From Amaurobius ferox (taxonomy: Eukaryota; Arthropoda; Arachnida; Araneae; Amaurobiidae): DNA of 64,000 bases. Positions 22,600-33,088 of this stretch are shown in pieces. Position 1 is the stretch's first letter; the number at the start of each line of letters is the position of its first letter. The position numbers and the translations under genes are program-made. Where the stretch lies: NCBI GenBank assembly GCA_951213105.1, contig OX578136.1, forward strand, positions 67,616,230 through 67,680,229, written 5' to 3'. The notes under the pieces were generated by a model. The model saw only the letters and a program-made list of their open reading frames with translations, did not search any database and was not told the origin of the DNA.

Positions 22600-22897
22600 T
22601 TGTTGTTGTTGTTGTTGAAACCCAGACCGTCCGACCTACCAGAAAGGTGTAAGGTAACATTTTGGACGGTCGGGAAGTGCCACACAATTTAGACCGGAAC
22701 CCAGTGGGGGAGGCATCCACAGGGACCGTACCCTCCTTCCCCTACCACCAACCTCTCGGAAGGACTTTCGGACCCACATGTTTAACGTGATCGTACTCCG
22801 CATGAACACGGCGGCAGTTTTGGCAGTGGCTGGAATCGAACCCGGGCCTACCGAGTGCAACTCCAGCGCGCTAACCAATGGGCTACCGCGGCCCGAG
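22600..22897 (-). mobile_element. SINE copy 2 of array, full tRNA-like head
   Basis: On the minus strand the head reads like a tRNA: 'tagcccattggttagcgc' (A box) and 'gggttcgattcc' (B box), then the shared SINE body, a 3' stem GACGG/CCGTC and a (CAA)n tail. Boundaries are GATAATAAAAGTG on both sides (22587-22599 and 22898-22910). A full tRNA fold was not attempted; the extra length and tail argue against a tRNA gene. Confidence 0.85.
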
Positions 22898-22910
22898 GAT
22901 AATAAAAGTG

Positions 22911-23202
22911 TTGTTGTTGTTGAAACCCAGACCGTCCGACCTACCAGGAAGGTGTAAGGTAACTGTTTGGACGGTCGGGAAGTGCCACCCAATTTAGACC
23001 GGAACCCAGTGGGGGAGGCATCCACTGGGACCGTACCCTCCTTCCCCTACCACCAACCTCTCGGAAGGACTTTCGGACCCACATGTTTAACGTGATCGTA
23101 CTCCGCATGAACACGGCGGCAGTTTTGGCAGTGGCTGGAATCGAACCCGGGCCTACCGAGTGCAACTCCAGCGCGCTAACCAATGGGCTACCGCGCCCCG
23201 AG
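22911..23202 (-). mobile_element. SINE copy 3 of array, full tRNA-like head
   Basis: Almost the same sequence as copy 2, with the same A and B boxes. It is bounded by GATAATAAAAGTG at 22898-22910 and 23203-23215. High similarity of copies 2 and 3 suggests recent duplication or two insertions of one active source. Confidence 0.85.
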
Positions 23203-24455
23203 GATAATAAAAGTGTGTAATATTCCGTCTCCCGGGTTACTGGGGACGTTTAGGCGATCTGAAAAGAAGCAAACAAACACATTAGACAATTATCTTTTAC
23301 AGATATAATTTAGGGAAAATAGAGCAGCATCCTTAGTGTATCCTGGATCCAAAGTTAGACTGTCTTACTTCTTCCCCGCCCCCTATAGTGCTGACTTAAA
23401 ACAAAACTTCCGTAGCAAAGTTTTGAAGTTTTTATATATTACAAAAATGCTGTTAAATACTTACCTAGATGATAAAGGCATCTAAATACCATGAAGAGAA
23501 ACAAAGAGAGCATAACTACTTCTCAGATAAGAAAATTGATAAATCCACTCTGGTAGAGAACCTGTCTTTCGGGTTTGAGGATAAACATTATATATTAACG
23601 AGACTGAAAAATTCCCCTTCTACCTCCGAGCAAACAAAATTTCCCATATTTAGCTAACAAGCAGTAATCTTTCTCTTGTTATGTTTTACAAACTACAATC
23701 ACAACATTTGAGAAGAAAGACGTGTCTGTTATTCTATATAAAAATATAACTTTATGGTTCAATAAGTTTCATTTCAAGCTTTTCCTTATCTTTTCATACT
23801 ACTTTCCTTACCGCAGTTTCAATTTAAGTATCCTGACTTCACTTAAGTTCAACGACTTAAATTCAACACATTGACCACTGCAACCATTTTTAACATATTA
23901 TTAACATTTTTGGAGTTCGGTTCCCGGACAAGAACTGTTATCTCAAGGAATCAAATCATACATCTATTGAACCACTAATATTTATTTCTACTAGTATTTA
24001 AGCCTATAAAAGGCACTAGACAAAAATACCGTTTTCTGAACAATGTATGGTACTAGCCGTTCTAATTGAAAATTAGTTCAATTAGGTAAATAAAATGTGC
24101 AAAATTACAGCATTTGAAGTCATAGCTGGACTTCTGGATGACCTGGAAAGACTTTTCAACACCACATTCCCATTATGTTCGAACCTGGAGGATAGGGAAT
24201 CACAAATTTGGCTTCATTAGGTTTTGTACTGTGGTCGATATTATAAATATGCAACGATTCAACTTTTTTAGGTCCCGAGATGGACATGGTCAGGAAAGAC
24301 ATAAAAAAACATGTTTCCTACGCCCATCAAAAATTTAGCTCCGTTAGCTTCTGTCCCATGATCGATGCTATATATGTGCAAAGATTCGGTCATATAGGTC
24401 GCCGGGAGACGTCTGTAGGGACAAGAAAATAAAAAAAATACCTAAGATAACTATA

Positions 24456-25737
24456 CCGGGTGGTCAGAATTAAAACACCCCTACTCTGAGCTCTCTATAC
24501 ATCGAACTACGCAGTGTAAAGGCTCCAAAATTGTTGAACCTACTACTCAAGACATGGGGAAAGGGATTACGCGAAAAAAAAATTAGTTCCAGAAACACCG
24601 ATAGGTGGCGCTGTACAACAAAAAATATGCTGAAAAGACACAAAATAATCACAAAAAAACAAACACATGCGATATGGAATTTTTCCATTTTAATTTCTTT
24701 TGCTGATATGAAAATAAAAGAAGATAAAAAAGTGAAGAAACTTAAACTGTCTTTGTAACTGCAATTTCGCAATGTAAGCACAAAAATTTGCATAAACCCT
24801 TGGTTTGCAGCTACTATGTTCTGGGCATAAAAGGGGATAAAACTGGGAAATTTTCATTCTTATCAGCGATGGCTATCACACTGCCAGAACGCGCTTTGCT
24901 TGTGAAGCTGTTTTATGAAAACAAAGGACATGCTGCAGCTGCACTTCGAGAGTTTCGTCGACTTAAGAATTTGCGCAAAGCACCAATACTTCCACAAGTT
25001 CTCAGGAGAATGATCGCTCGATTCGAGAAAACTGGACATCTTGGAGTTCAGCCGGGTCAAGGACGCAAATCGACTCGTTCAGATGTCGTTGACGATGTTG
25101 CCACCGCTATTGTTGAACAATCAAGGGATAACGTTATAGGCTGTAGTAGTGCAGGTGGAGTGTCATGACACTTGGGTGTTCCCTACAGCACAGTGCGGAA
25201 CGTACTGAGAAACATAGTGCATTTTTTCCCGTACAAAATTAGTCACAATCACCACTTGCTGACCATCGACAGGGAGAAGCGACTGACCTTTGTATTGACA
25301 TTCCTGGCTAGGGTTTAAGTGGATGCATCGTGGCCATGGCAGATTCTACGGAGCGATGAAGCTCATTTCCATCTAAGTGGAACAGTCAACACCCATAACT
25401 GTCGCATTTGGGACACGGAAAACCCTCGTGCCTTCCAAGAGATTCTACTTGAAGAAGGGAACCATATTGATCAGCATTCCCTGCATCGATAAGGTCCTTG
25501 TGATATGAATGTTTGGTACGTTCGAATAAAATGTGTTATAAATGTGTATTTTGTGTCTTTTCAGCATATTTTCTGTTGTACAGCGCCACCTATCGGTGTT
25601 TCTGGAACTAATTTTGTTTTCGCGTAATCCCTTTCCCCATGTCTTGAAGAGTATGTTCAACAATTTTGGAGCCTTTACACTGAGTAGTTCAATCTTTAGA
25701 GAGCTCAAAGTAGGGGTGTTTTAATTCTGACACCCGG
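24456..25737 (+). mobile_element. Mariner/Tc1-type transposon with ~190-bp TIRs, dead
   Basis: A 1282-bp element is flanked by TA (24454-24455 and 25738-25739), the target duplication of this superfamily. Terminal inverted repeats run about 24456-24647 and 25547-25737, starting CCGGGTG and continuing with 'cagaattaaaacacccct'. They contain 'gataggtggcgctgtaca'. TIRs differ at several sites, so the copy is not very recent. The transposase inside is broken (see 24869-25490). Confidence 0.9.
24869..25490 (+). pseudogene. Broken mariner transposase
   Basis: The start MAITLPERALLVKLFYEN opens an N-terminal helix-turn-helix, followed by GQGRKSTRSD, the GRPR-like linker. The frame then meets an in-frame TGA (25166-25168) and TAA (25316-25318), but readable transposase continues between and after them: HLGVPYSTVRNVLR, then SDEAHFHLSGTVN with the first catalytic Asp. 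After DTENPRAFQE the similarity stops and the right TIR follows within about 110 bp. The second and third catalytic acids are therefore deleted. It is related to the mariner at 37653-39506, which shares the DEAHFHL and TVNT.NCRIW blocks. Confidence 0.85.
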
Positions 25738-25739
25738 TA

Positions 25740-26008
25740 TATAGATATTTGAAAGTGATCCCACATTTTCCTTCTATAGCTTTTAGATCGGAATACAACT
25801 TCTGATCTGCATGCCCCCCTTATTGCTCTAAACTGGATAATATTCTGCTCCATATATCTCTCCCTGAATTGAAAATAGTCACATGAATTGTAGGTTTCTA
25901 CGTGAATTGTAGGGTTCTAGGAAAATTCCATCTTCACTATTATACAAACCTACGTCCTCCACTGTATAAAATCAGCAAGTTAAGTTGGACGATCGCTACT
26001 GTAAAAGA
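25740..26008. other. Unassigned stretch
   Basis: Between the mariner and the hAT element no gene is visible. The phrase 'gaattgtag' repeats near 25883-25911. Confidence 0.4.
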
Positions 26009-26366
26009 CTTGTGGCCAGTGGCGCACCCACGGGGGGGGCCGAGGGGGCCCTGGCCCCCCCCTTGGGCTGACAAAGCAAAACGCGAAGGGCGCTGTCAGC
26101 ACAAGGGAGAACTAGGTCTGCCTTCGAGAAAGTATAAAAAAAAAACATTTACAACCATTATTGTAATAAATAATTTTAATCATTGTGAAGAAAACAATTC
26201 CAGCATATCCCAACACTTACACTGAATGTAATTATACATATAAAGCTCTTTATCGTACTGTACAAATTATAAATTAATTCGCACTAAAGGCGCCAATTCT
26301 GGAAACCCGTTCTTCTTAAGACGTTTCTACCTGTGATTGAATTTAACTAATGGACTCGTCCAAAAT

Positions 26367-26455
26367 CACGTGACCCAAATGCCTTCTCGCTATAGTCGTA
26401 CTATACCAGTGCTGTGTAGAGTGACGTCACAGGCGCCTCCGTGGCCCTATATAAA
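26367..26455 (+). promoter_or_regulatory. hAT promoter region: E-box, CRE, TATA
   Basis: CACGTG lies at 26367-26372, a consensus cAMP-response palindrome TGACGTCA at 26422-26429, and TATATAAA at 26448-26455. The gap from TATA to the ATG at 26807 leaves a leader of about 320 nt. TATA box and CRE within 35 bp is a plausible Pol II core promoter for the transposase; no start site can be read from sequence. Confidence 0.6.
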
Positions 26456-26806
26456 GAGTGAACGGCGGGGAAGCGGCTGTTCGCTCGAAAACTCGAGGAT
26501 TTCGTTTACCCAGTGAGAAAATTGTGGAAGTGAATAAATAGATCGTGCCAACGCTTCGCGAATTAAGTGTTGCTGTGAGTTGAAATAAAGTGCGACGTTA
26601 CGACACAAGGTGATAACAGTGAATTGGTAGTTTCGGAACGAGGGCCTGCGTGGTGAATAGCTGAATTTAATAATGGTCCTGAACTTTCAACTGATCTTAC
26701 AGTGAAATGCATCTTTAACGATCAGTGTGTGTGTTTATGTGCGTATTTCGGCTATATAGCAAATTTTGTTCTTGAATAACTGAGGAGCAAGGTAAAAAAA
26801 AAGACA

Positions 26807-29314
26807 ATGAGTGAAAAACGAAAAGGGCTAGGCCAACAGACACTGGGAAATTATTTTAAAAAAAAAAGTAAGATTGAAAATAGTGACGTTCCCAACGACG
26901 TTTCCCTGAGCTCTTGTTACATTGATGAGGCTGCAGTCGAAGCAAGCAACAGCCGTGACCCCGGGCTGTCTTCAAACGCTTGTGAGGAGGTAAAGGTAGG
27001 ACAAAACACAATACCAAACACAGTTGAAATAGAAATTCTGGCTGCAGATATTTCTAATTATGTCAAGAAATCTAACCTCACAGATGAAGATAGGATAACA
27101 GCGCTAAAAAATCTTTGGGAACCATATGCAAATTACAGTTTTCCTGCTACTGTCACTAGTGCTGTATCAAGTCAAGGAAAACCTCACCACACTCGGAAGT
27201 TCTGCTCATCTTGGCTGAGTAAGCATAACTGGCTAGCTTACTCAAAGGCAGAGGACAGTGCCTATTGCAAATTTTGTGTTCTCTTTGCACCCCATGAAGT
27301 CGGTTTAAGATCCACACAAGCTACAGGTCAACTTGTTTCAAAAGGATTTAATAATTGGAAGAAGGCCTTGGAGAAGTTCAGTCAACATGAAAAATTTTTC
27401 TATCATAAGGATTCAGTTCTCAAAGCCGATGAGTTCTTAAGGGTCACGGAAGGAAAAACGGTTCCTGTGGATCAAGTAATGGACAGAGGAAAGCAAAAAC
27501 AAGTTTTGCAGAATAGGGCTATTCTTAAACCTATTATCAAAACAGTGATTTTTTGTGGAAGGCAAGGGCTGGCCATGAGAGGGCATAGAGACTGTGGGGA
27601 TTTGGACGTATTGTCAGAACCATGCCAAGGCGAAGGAAATTTTAGAGCCCTTTTGCGACTCCGAGTTGATGCAGGAGAAGAAATACTGAAAACTCATCTA
27701 CAAGGTTGTGCAAAAAATGCAACTTACATAAGTTGGAATATACAAAATGAGATTATTTCAGCATGCAATGATTCCATTGTGAAGCACATAGCAACTGAGG
27801 TGAATGAGGCCAAATGTTTTGCGGTTTTATGTGACGAAACCACAGATATTGCAACGGTAGAGCAAATGACACTTTGCGTTCGTTATTTGAAACGGTTTGA
27901 TACAAATGATAAGTATAAAATTGAATTTAAGATAGTGGAGAACTTCCTTAAGTTTGTGCCCCTGACTGAAACTACAGGTCGAGCAATTGCAGATGCTATT
28001 CTTAAAGGCCTTGCAGACTGCAACATTGATACGTCTTTCCTCCGTGGACAAGGGTTCGATGGAGCTTCTGCAATGAGTGGAGAGTACAATGGCGCCCAAG
28101 CAATTATATATGAGCAACACCCCAAAGCCCCCTACGTTCATTGTGCATCACACTGTTTGAACTTAGCCATAACTTATTCATCTAGAGTTCCGGATATCCG
28201 AAACAGCTTTGGAATAATAGGGAAAATCTCTAGTTTTTTCAACACACCAAAACGAAACCTTGTTCTCACCAGCAAAATTAATGCAGCTAATCAGGAAGAG
28301 ACAGAAATCAGTGCCAAAAAACTGAAGAAATTATGCCCTACTCGTTGGGTGGAGAGACATGATGCCGTCACAGTTATGGTTTCATTGTTTGATCAAGTAA
28401 TCGACGCTCTGGAGGAGATTACTACCTGGAATGACAAGGAGACATCAACAGAGGCTCATACCTTGTTATGTTCAATGTTAACATCACAGTTTGTCATAGC
28501 ACTTGTTTCAGCTGACAGATTACTCAGCTACAGTGTTCGTCTGAGTGAAAAGCTGCAGGAAGTTAACCTTGATCTGGCAACTGCTGTGAGTGACGTAGAA
28601 GACGTTTTGAAAGCTATATCTATAATTCGAGAGAACGCAGAGAACGAGTTTCACCATCTGTTTGAACAAGCTGTTAAGAAGCTGGAACAGCATGGAGAAA
28701 ACATTACTCTACCACGCCGTGCCACCAGACAAATTTATAGATCAAATTTCAACGTACAGACTCCTGAAGAATACTACAGACTTTCTATTTTCATTCCATG
28801 GATTGATAATTTCATCACTCACCTCCATGAAAAATTTCTCAAACATAAGGAATTTCTACAAAGTTTTGCATCTGTCATTCCGAATGGAAGGCAGCCGACA
28901 CTGGAAGAAAACGAGAGATTTGTTGCCTTATCAAGGAAATTTGCAGATGATTTAGGACCCAGATCAGATAATACTCTAAAAGCTGAACTACATCTGTGGT
29001 ACATGAAGGTCTTTGCATTGAACAAGAAAACTAAAAGCCCAATCGAACTGCTTAACTTTTGTGACCAAAGGACTTTTCCAACTGTGTTTGAACTTTTAAA
29101 AGTGTATGCCACCCTCCCAGTATCAACAAGCAGTGCTGAGAGGTCATTCTCCACAATGAAGAGGTTGAAAACTTACTTGAGAAACAGTATGAGTGAAACC
29201 AGACTGAATGGACTGGCGTCAATGAACATTCACCGTGAAGTGGAAATTGATCCAGACCAGATAATTAATGCTCTGGCTACAAAGAAAAACAGGAGGCTGG
29301 ACTTCGTTTTATGA
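26807..29314 (+). CDS. hAT-family transposase (ZMYM/DUF4371-type), intact 835 aa
   Basis: DDE/RNase-H-like transposase that would excise and reinsert the surrounding hAT element in the nucleus. The first ATG at 26807 opens one uninterrupted frame. Visible in order: basic N-terminus with a PCNA-box-like QQTLGNYFKKK (Q10, L13, Y16, F17); TTF-type zinc finger about residues 125-165 with YCKFC (C154, C157) and the SSWLSKHNWL block; CDETTD with candidate catalytic D343; GFDGASAM with D418; CASH (C446, H449), the hAT CxxH; TRWVE about 512-516; and the C-terminal dimerisation block STSSAERSFSTMKRLK with candidate catalytic E778, followed by LRNSM. Length suits the family (roughly 600-900 aa). Similar proteins are often annotated as zinc finger MYM-type or '52 kDa repressor' homologues. 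Domestication is unlikely since TIRs and TSD are intact. Activity is inferred, not shown. Confidence 0.95.
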   Translation: MSEKRKGLGQQTLGNYFKKKSKIENSDVPNDVSLSSCYIDEAAVEASNSRDPGLSSNACEEVKVGQNTIPNTVEIEILAADISNYVKKSNLTDEDRITALKNLWEPYANYSFPATVTSAVSSQGKPHHTRKFCSSWLSKHNWLAYSKAEDSAYCKFCVLFAPHEVGLRSTQATGQLVSKGFNNWKKALEKFSQHEKFFYHKDSVLKADEFLRVTEGKTVPVDQVMDRGKQKQVLQNRAILKPIIKTVIFCGRQGLAMRGHRDCGDLDVLSEPCQGEGNFRALLRLRVDAGEEILKTHLQGCAKNATYISWNIQNEIISACNDSIVKHIATEVNEAKCFAVLCDETTDIATVEQMTLCVRYLKRFDTNDKYKIEFKIVENFLKFVPLTETTGRAIADAILKGLADCNIDTSFLRGQGFDGASAMSGEYNGAQAIIYEQHPKAPYVHCASHCLNLAITYSSRVPDIRNSFGIIGKISSFFNTPKRNLVLTSKINAANQEETEISAKKLKKLCPTRWVERHDAVTVMVSLFDQVIDALEEITTWNDKETSTEAHTLLCSMLTSQFVIALVSADRLLSYSVRLSEKLQEVNLDLATAVSDVEDVLKAISIIRENAENEFHHLFEQAVKKLEQHGENITLPRRATRQIYRSNFNVQTPEEYYRLSIFIPWIDNFITHLHEKFLKHKEFLQSFASVIPNGRQPTLEENERFVALSRKFADDLGPRSDNTLKAELHLWYMKVFALNKKTKSPIELLNFCDQRTFPTVFELLKVYATLPVSTSSAERSFSTMKRLKTYLRNSMSETRLNGLASMNIHREVEIDPDQIINALATKKNRRLDFVL

Positions 29315-29524
29315 ATATGTATAGATCATAATTGAATAATATAACAATATGTAATCATGAGAGAGTGGTTGAAAACAAGTATACAGTATAAGCAGACCAG
29401 AACAAATAATTTTATCTTCATCTATTTCTTAATTTGTGTTGTTTTGTATAAATATCTACTACTACTTCTTCTAATCATTCAATTCTCTTGCACTGCACTA
29501 AAGAATTGTTAGTAATTTGATAAA

Positions 29525-29530
29525 AATAAA
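29525..29530 (+). terminator. Polyadenylation hexamer of hAT transposase
   Basis: AATAAA lies about 210 bp after the stop codon and 145 bp before the right end of the element, a suitable position for transposase mRNA 3' processing. Confidence 0.5.
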
Positions 29531-29895
29531 TGTACAAAAAAAACAACCGCCTTGTTAATTGATATGGCCTCTGATCATTTTTTCTCGGAAAATTTATCGA
29601 GGAGTCATCCTCCTTCATAAAAATTTTGTGCACCAATGGCCCCCCCCTTAGGAATATTCTGGGTGCGCCACTGCTTGTGGCAACGATTGTGGCCCAACCA
29701 GACCAGAATCTGGAGCCAGAGGCTTACAAGACCAACACTATAAGGTTAGGCTAAAAACTAATTTCGGGTATGACCTTAGAATTGGGCTACTGATTCCTAG
29801 CATGATCGATCGATGTTGGATGGCTTGGAGTCGTTGTCACACAGGCTGGCTGAAACCAAAACAATCGTTGCCACAGACTTAAATCGTAACCGAGA

Positions 29896-31373
29896 ACTTG
29901 AACCAGTGGCGTCGCCAAGAGGAGGGTTTGGAGGTCATAATACCACCCAGGAACCTATTGGAAACCACTGAAGTTTAAAGAAATGATATTTTGCAAAATA
30001 AAAACAAAGAATTTTGTTACCAAAACCCCAACCACAATTTTTTAACACTTTACAACAAAGTTCAAAAGTGTTTATGACTTTGTTCATTCTGTCTATCTGT
30101 CTGTCTGTCTGTCTGTCAGTTAGCACGATAACTGCCGTAAAATGACTTAATCAAAATAAAATTTTAGTATGTTGTTCAGACAGTCTGTAGGACCTATGAG
30201 AATATAAATGAATAATATCACCCAATTAGTTTTGGATTGAACTCGGGTTGAAAAAATGAAATACATTGAACCCTATGGGACCTCATTTTTCAAACATTTT
30301 TTGAGCGGATTTAAAATTCACAAATTGCTTCGAAAATTTTAGGTAATATTCAAATTGTTCCATAAAATATATAAAAAAAATTCAGCAAAATATATTCAGT
30401 AGTTTTCTAAATAAAAATTAAAATAATAATGACACATCTTATATGAAGCGATCACGTGACCATGATATGAAAAGATCACGTGACCCACTTCAAAATGAAA
30501 TATGGCATCCATCTTGTCTCAAAATCGTGATTTTTAAAGTTCTTTTTAATTCATATTGAGTGTTGTATCCATCCTAAAACCGCTTTATTTTTGCTTACAT
30601 TCTGTGCATCTACATACTGAAACAATACAATATATTTGAGTTCAAATGATCATCCAAATTTCATTATTTCTACAACGAAGCCTATTTTTCACTTATGTAA
30701 AATATAAACAGCAAAATATGTAGAATGAGTTGTATAAGAATTGCTGTATTTCTTTAACGCAAAATTATTTAGCCCATGGAGTCTGCATAGCTGATATGAA
30801 TGAAATATTCATTGATTTTACAAAGAGAAGAACGATTTTTTTCGATGAGGTTTTAAGCATAGAGTTTAATTACTTGTAGCTCCATGGCCTTAATTTTTAA
30901 ATAAAATAAATTATTATAGTATTGTGACGAATGAAATGAATGGGAAAATGTTATGAATGAAATGCTGCTTTTATAGAGAGAACCAGGCGTGTTATTTTTT
31001 CTATGACATCATTTGAATGAATTTCAGTTGTTTTCGATGAAGTTTTCAAATAGAATAACTTATCGTAGTATTATGATAATTTTAAAAATATTACCGAGGA
31101 ATGTATCGCATTTTAGAGATGTTTAAACCAGGCAATTTATATTTCAATGCCGTTATTTGAATGAAGTTCATTTTTTTCAATGAAAGTTTAAGTTTTCAAA
31201 TATAATAAATTAATGTAGTATTGTGATAAGTTTTAAAATATTACCGAGGAATGTATTGCATTTTAAAGATGTTTAAATAAAATTGCATTGTAGTCGGAAA
31301 GTGTTTCATAATCAATACTTTAAGCATGATTGATCTTTCTTGTTTTTTCTGGCGACGCTATACTGACTTGAAC
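29896..31373. mobile_element. hAT MITE split by an F3 element
   Basis: The MITE runs from 29904 (CAGTGGCGTCGCCA) to 31365 (inverse of CAGTATAGCGTCGCCA). ACTTGAAC is present directly outside both ends (29896-29903 and 31366-31373), a perfect 8-bp duplication. Without the nested F3 (30043-31342) the MITE is only about 160 bp. Its TIR resembles that of the complete hAT 230 bp upstream (CAGTGGCG), so that transposase or a relative could have mobilised it. Confidence 0.85.
30043..31342 (-). mobile_element. F3 element (HINE-like), complete, nested in hAT MITE
   Basis: The left end is TAACACTTT...AAAGTGTT, a stem-loop, followed by (GTCT)n at about 30087-30118. The interior contains 'cacgataactgccgtaaaa', 'cgaagcctatttttcac' and two copies of 'accgaggaatgtat(c/t)gcatttta'. 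The right end carries 'ggaaagtgtttc' and a second stem around 'ctttaagcatgattg', ending CTTTCTTG. Each end abuts a T run of the MITE. No coding capacity. The element is about 1.3 kb, the same as the copies at 56273 and 57774. Confidence 0.8.
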
Positions 31374-33088
31374 CCAAAATAATTAAAGTTTGAAAGTTTG
31401 AATACATTTTACGAGATTGAGAATTGAAATCGTCAATCCTTAAAAGGTAAGATATATGAAAGAGGAGTATACTGGGCATGTACTGTACAGGATTGACACC
31501 AAACAGTCATTTTACTCCCTTGGTAAGTTTTATAAAATATCATCACATCGTGTAAAATGAGCAAGACCTATGAGTCTCCATACAAAAAGAAGGAAAATAA
31601 TTTCATGCTTCGGGGCATTTATCTCCTCTCAGGTTTCACTGTTATGCCAGAACTGCAAATGACAGTAGCCAGGGGCCCAGATCAGGGATGTCTTCCTAGA
31701 CTTATCTTTCTCCTTCCCAGGATCTTATTTAATTATATATGAAACTCGAAAAAAAATGGGCTTCGGATTTAATGATTGCTGAAAACGGATTCATATAGTC
31801 TAAAAGAACGAGAGAGTATTAGTCATGCAGATTTGTAAAAATATAAATGAGCACAAGCAAGCAATACTAATTGTAATGCAAAATTTTATGAAAAGAAGTT
31901 TTATAATAAATTCCTGTTAAAAATGTAGTAAATTAACGTGGGTGTAGAACCATAGTGAGCCAAATAACTTTTTGAGCCATAGTGAGCCAAATAACTTAAC
32001 ATAGATGAGTCAAATAACTTTTTTGTCGAATATTGAATATGGCAGTATTCTCAAATATTCCATCAAGATTTCAGAAAAATTTTGAAAAAAGATATCTCAT
32101 AAATGTTCCAAAAATCAAGTTTTTAAATGATTATTTAAATCAATGAATTCCTCATTCTTTCTCTTAATATTGTATGCACGACTTTCAGCACACCCTATGT
32201 GAAAGTACATATAAAATATTTTCCAACACTTCAAATAGGATCGTTGGTTACTGCTCAAGGGACATTTCAGTCGTGGACATCAACAGATTATAGTCGACTG
32301 AATATAGTCAGGACTGGAACAGATTATAGTCGTGTAGAGACTTTTCCAAAAAAATTTGGAAAACTACCCCTATATATGGTTTCTGTGACTTTGAACTTGG
32401 CCGTTGCATTCTAGTATTACATCATCTGGAGATGTTGGAAGCCGGAAACACAGGACTGTATTTGCAAAATTTGGCATATTACAAATTTCTTACTGCAGTT
32501 GCAGATATAGGCTATTCCATGCTGAGAACGCATAATAAGCTCAAAACTTGTCCATATATGCTGCTATCTGCAAAGGGAGTGCTTTCCAAATCCAGAACAG
32601 ATAGATGCATATCATTGGGCAACTACTAGAAAAAATTACTATACAATGAAGATCAGTACACTTCGCTATTTATAGGCTTCAAAGTATTGTTAATATTTTT
32701 GAAGTTATAAGGGAACTTTTTCAACCGATATGTCACACGATATTAGAACATTTTTATGCTATATGACTTTAAACTCATAGACAGATCAGGGCCTACCATA
32801 ACAGGAAGATACCACTCGTGTAGGGGGCCCGACAGTCAGATTATTTCCTTTTGAGGAAAAGAAAGACAGGACATATTCGCAATGAGGGGGAAATCAAATA
32901 TTGAGGGGGAGGCGTGATAAATGTTTGTAGGGAGTGGTAAAAAGTTTGTATGGGTAGCCTTGTACAAATGTTATTACAAATGGTTATTACATTACGGTGA
33001 CTTTCCTTACAAAATAACCCAGAAAATATGTATAATCTCGAAAATGGTTAATTGCTGTATTTAACGATTTTGTTTCTGTGGGTTTTTT
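31374..33088. other. Unassigned stretch
   Basis: Short open frames (31557-31742, 32199-32414, 32432-32629) have no known motif. Near 31935-32010 the phrase 'gagccaaataactt' and variants recur three times, a small degenerate direct repeat. No gene is supported. Confidence 0.35.

Larger units (their letters stand above)
21650..24440. repeat. Degenerate satellite-like repeat hosting the SINE array
   Basis: Diverged units of roughly 150-190 bp carry 'gttaggttctgtcc', 'tggt(t/c)gatactata(a)(a/g)tgtgcaaa', 'ttcagccttc' and 'ggaaa(a/g)acttttc'. They are clear at 21700-22250 and again at 24040-24400, and weaker between 23216 and 24040. The SINE array occupies 22251-23202. Small open frames here (for example 22053-22247 and 24138-24338) are parts of the repeat. 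Confidence 0.6.
26009..29681 (+). mobile_element. Complete hAT transposon with 8-bp TSD
   Basis: The element proper is 26017-29673 (3657 bp). Terminal inverted repeats are 14 bp and perfect, CAGTGGCGCACCCA at the left and its inverse at 29660-29673, each followed inward by a C/G-run block. CTTGTGGC occurs immediately outside both ends (26009-26016, 29674-29681), a perfect 8-bp target duplication diagnostic of hAT. A single long transposase frame lies inside, with upstream promoter motifs and a downstream AATAAA. Perfect TIRs, perfect TSD and an unbroken gene make this the youngest-looking and only potentially autonomous element of the window. Confidence 0.95.

Noticed and set aside
22800..22897. 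Possible tRNA gene on the minus strand
   Set aside because: A and B boxes are present, but the sequence is the head of a SINE with body, 3' stem and CAA tail and occurs in several copies.
27827..28141. Open frames on the minus strand inside the hAT gene
   Set aside because: They are shadows of the intact plus-strand transposase and have no independent motif.
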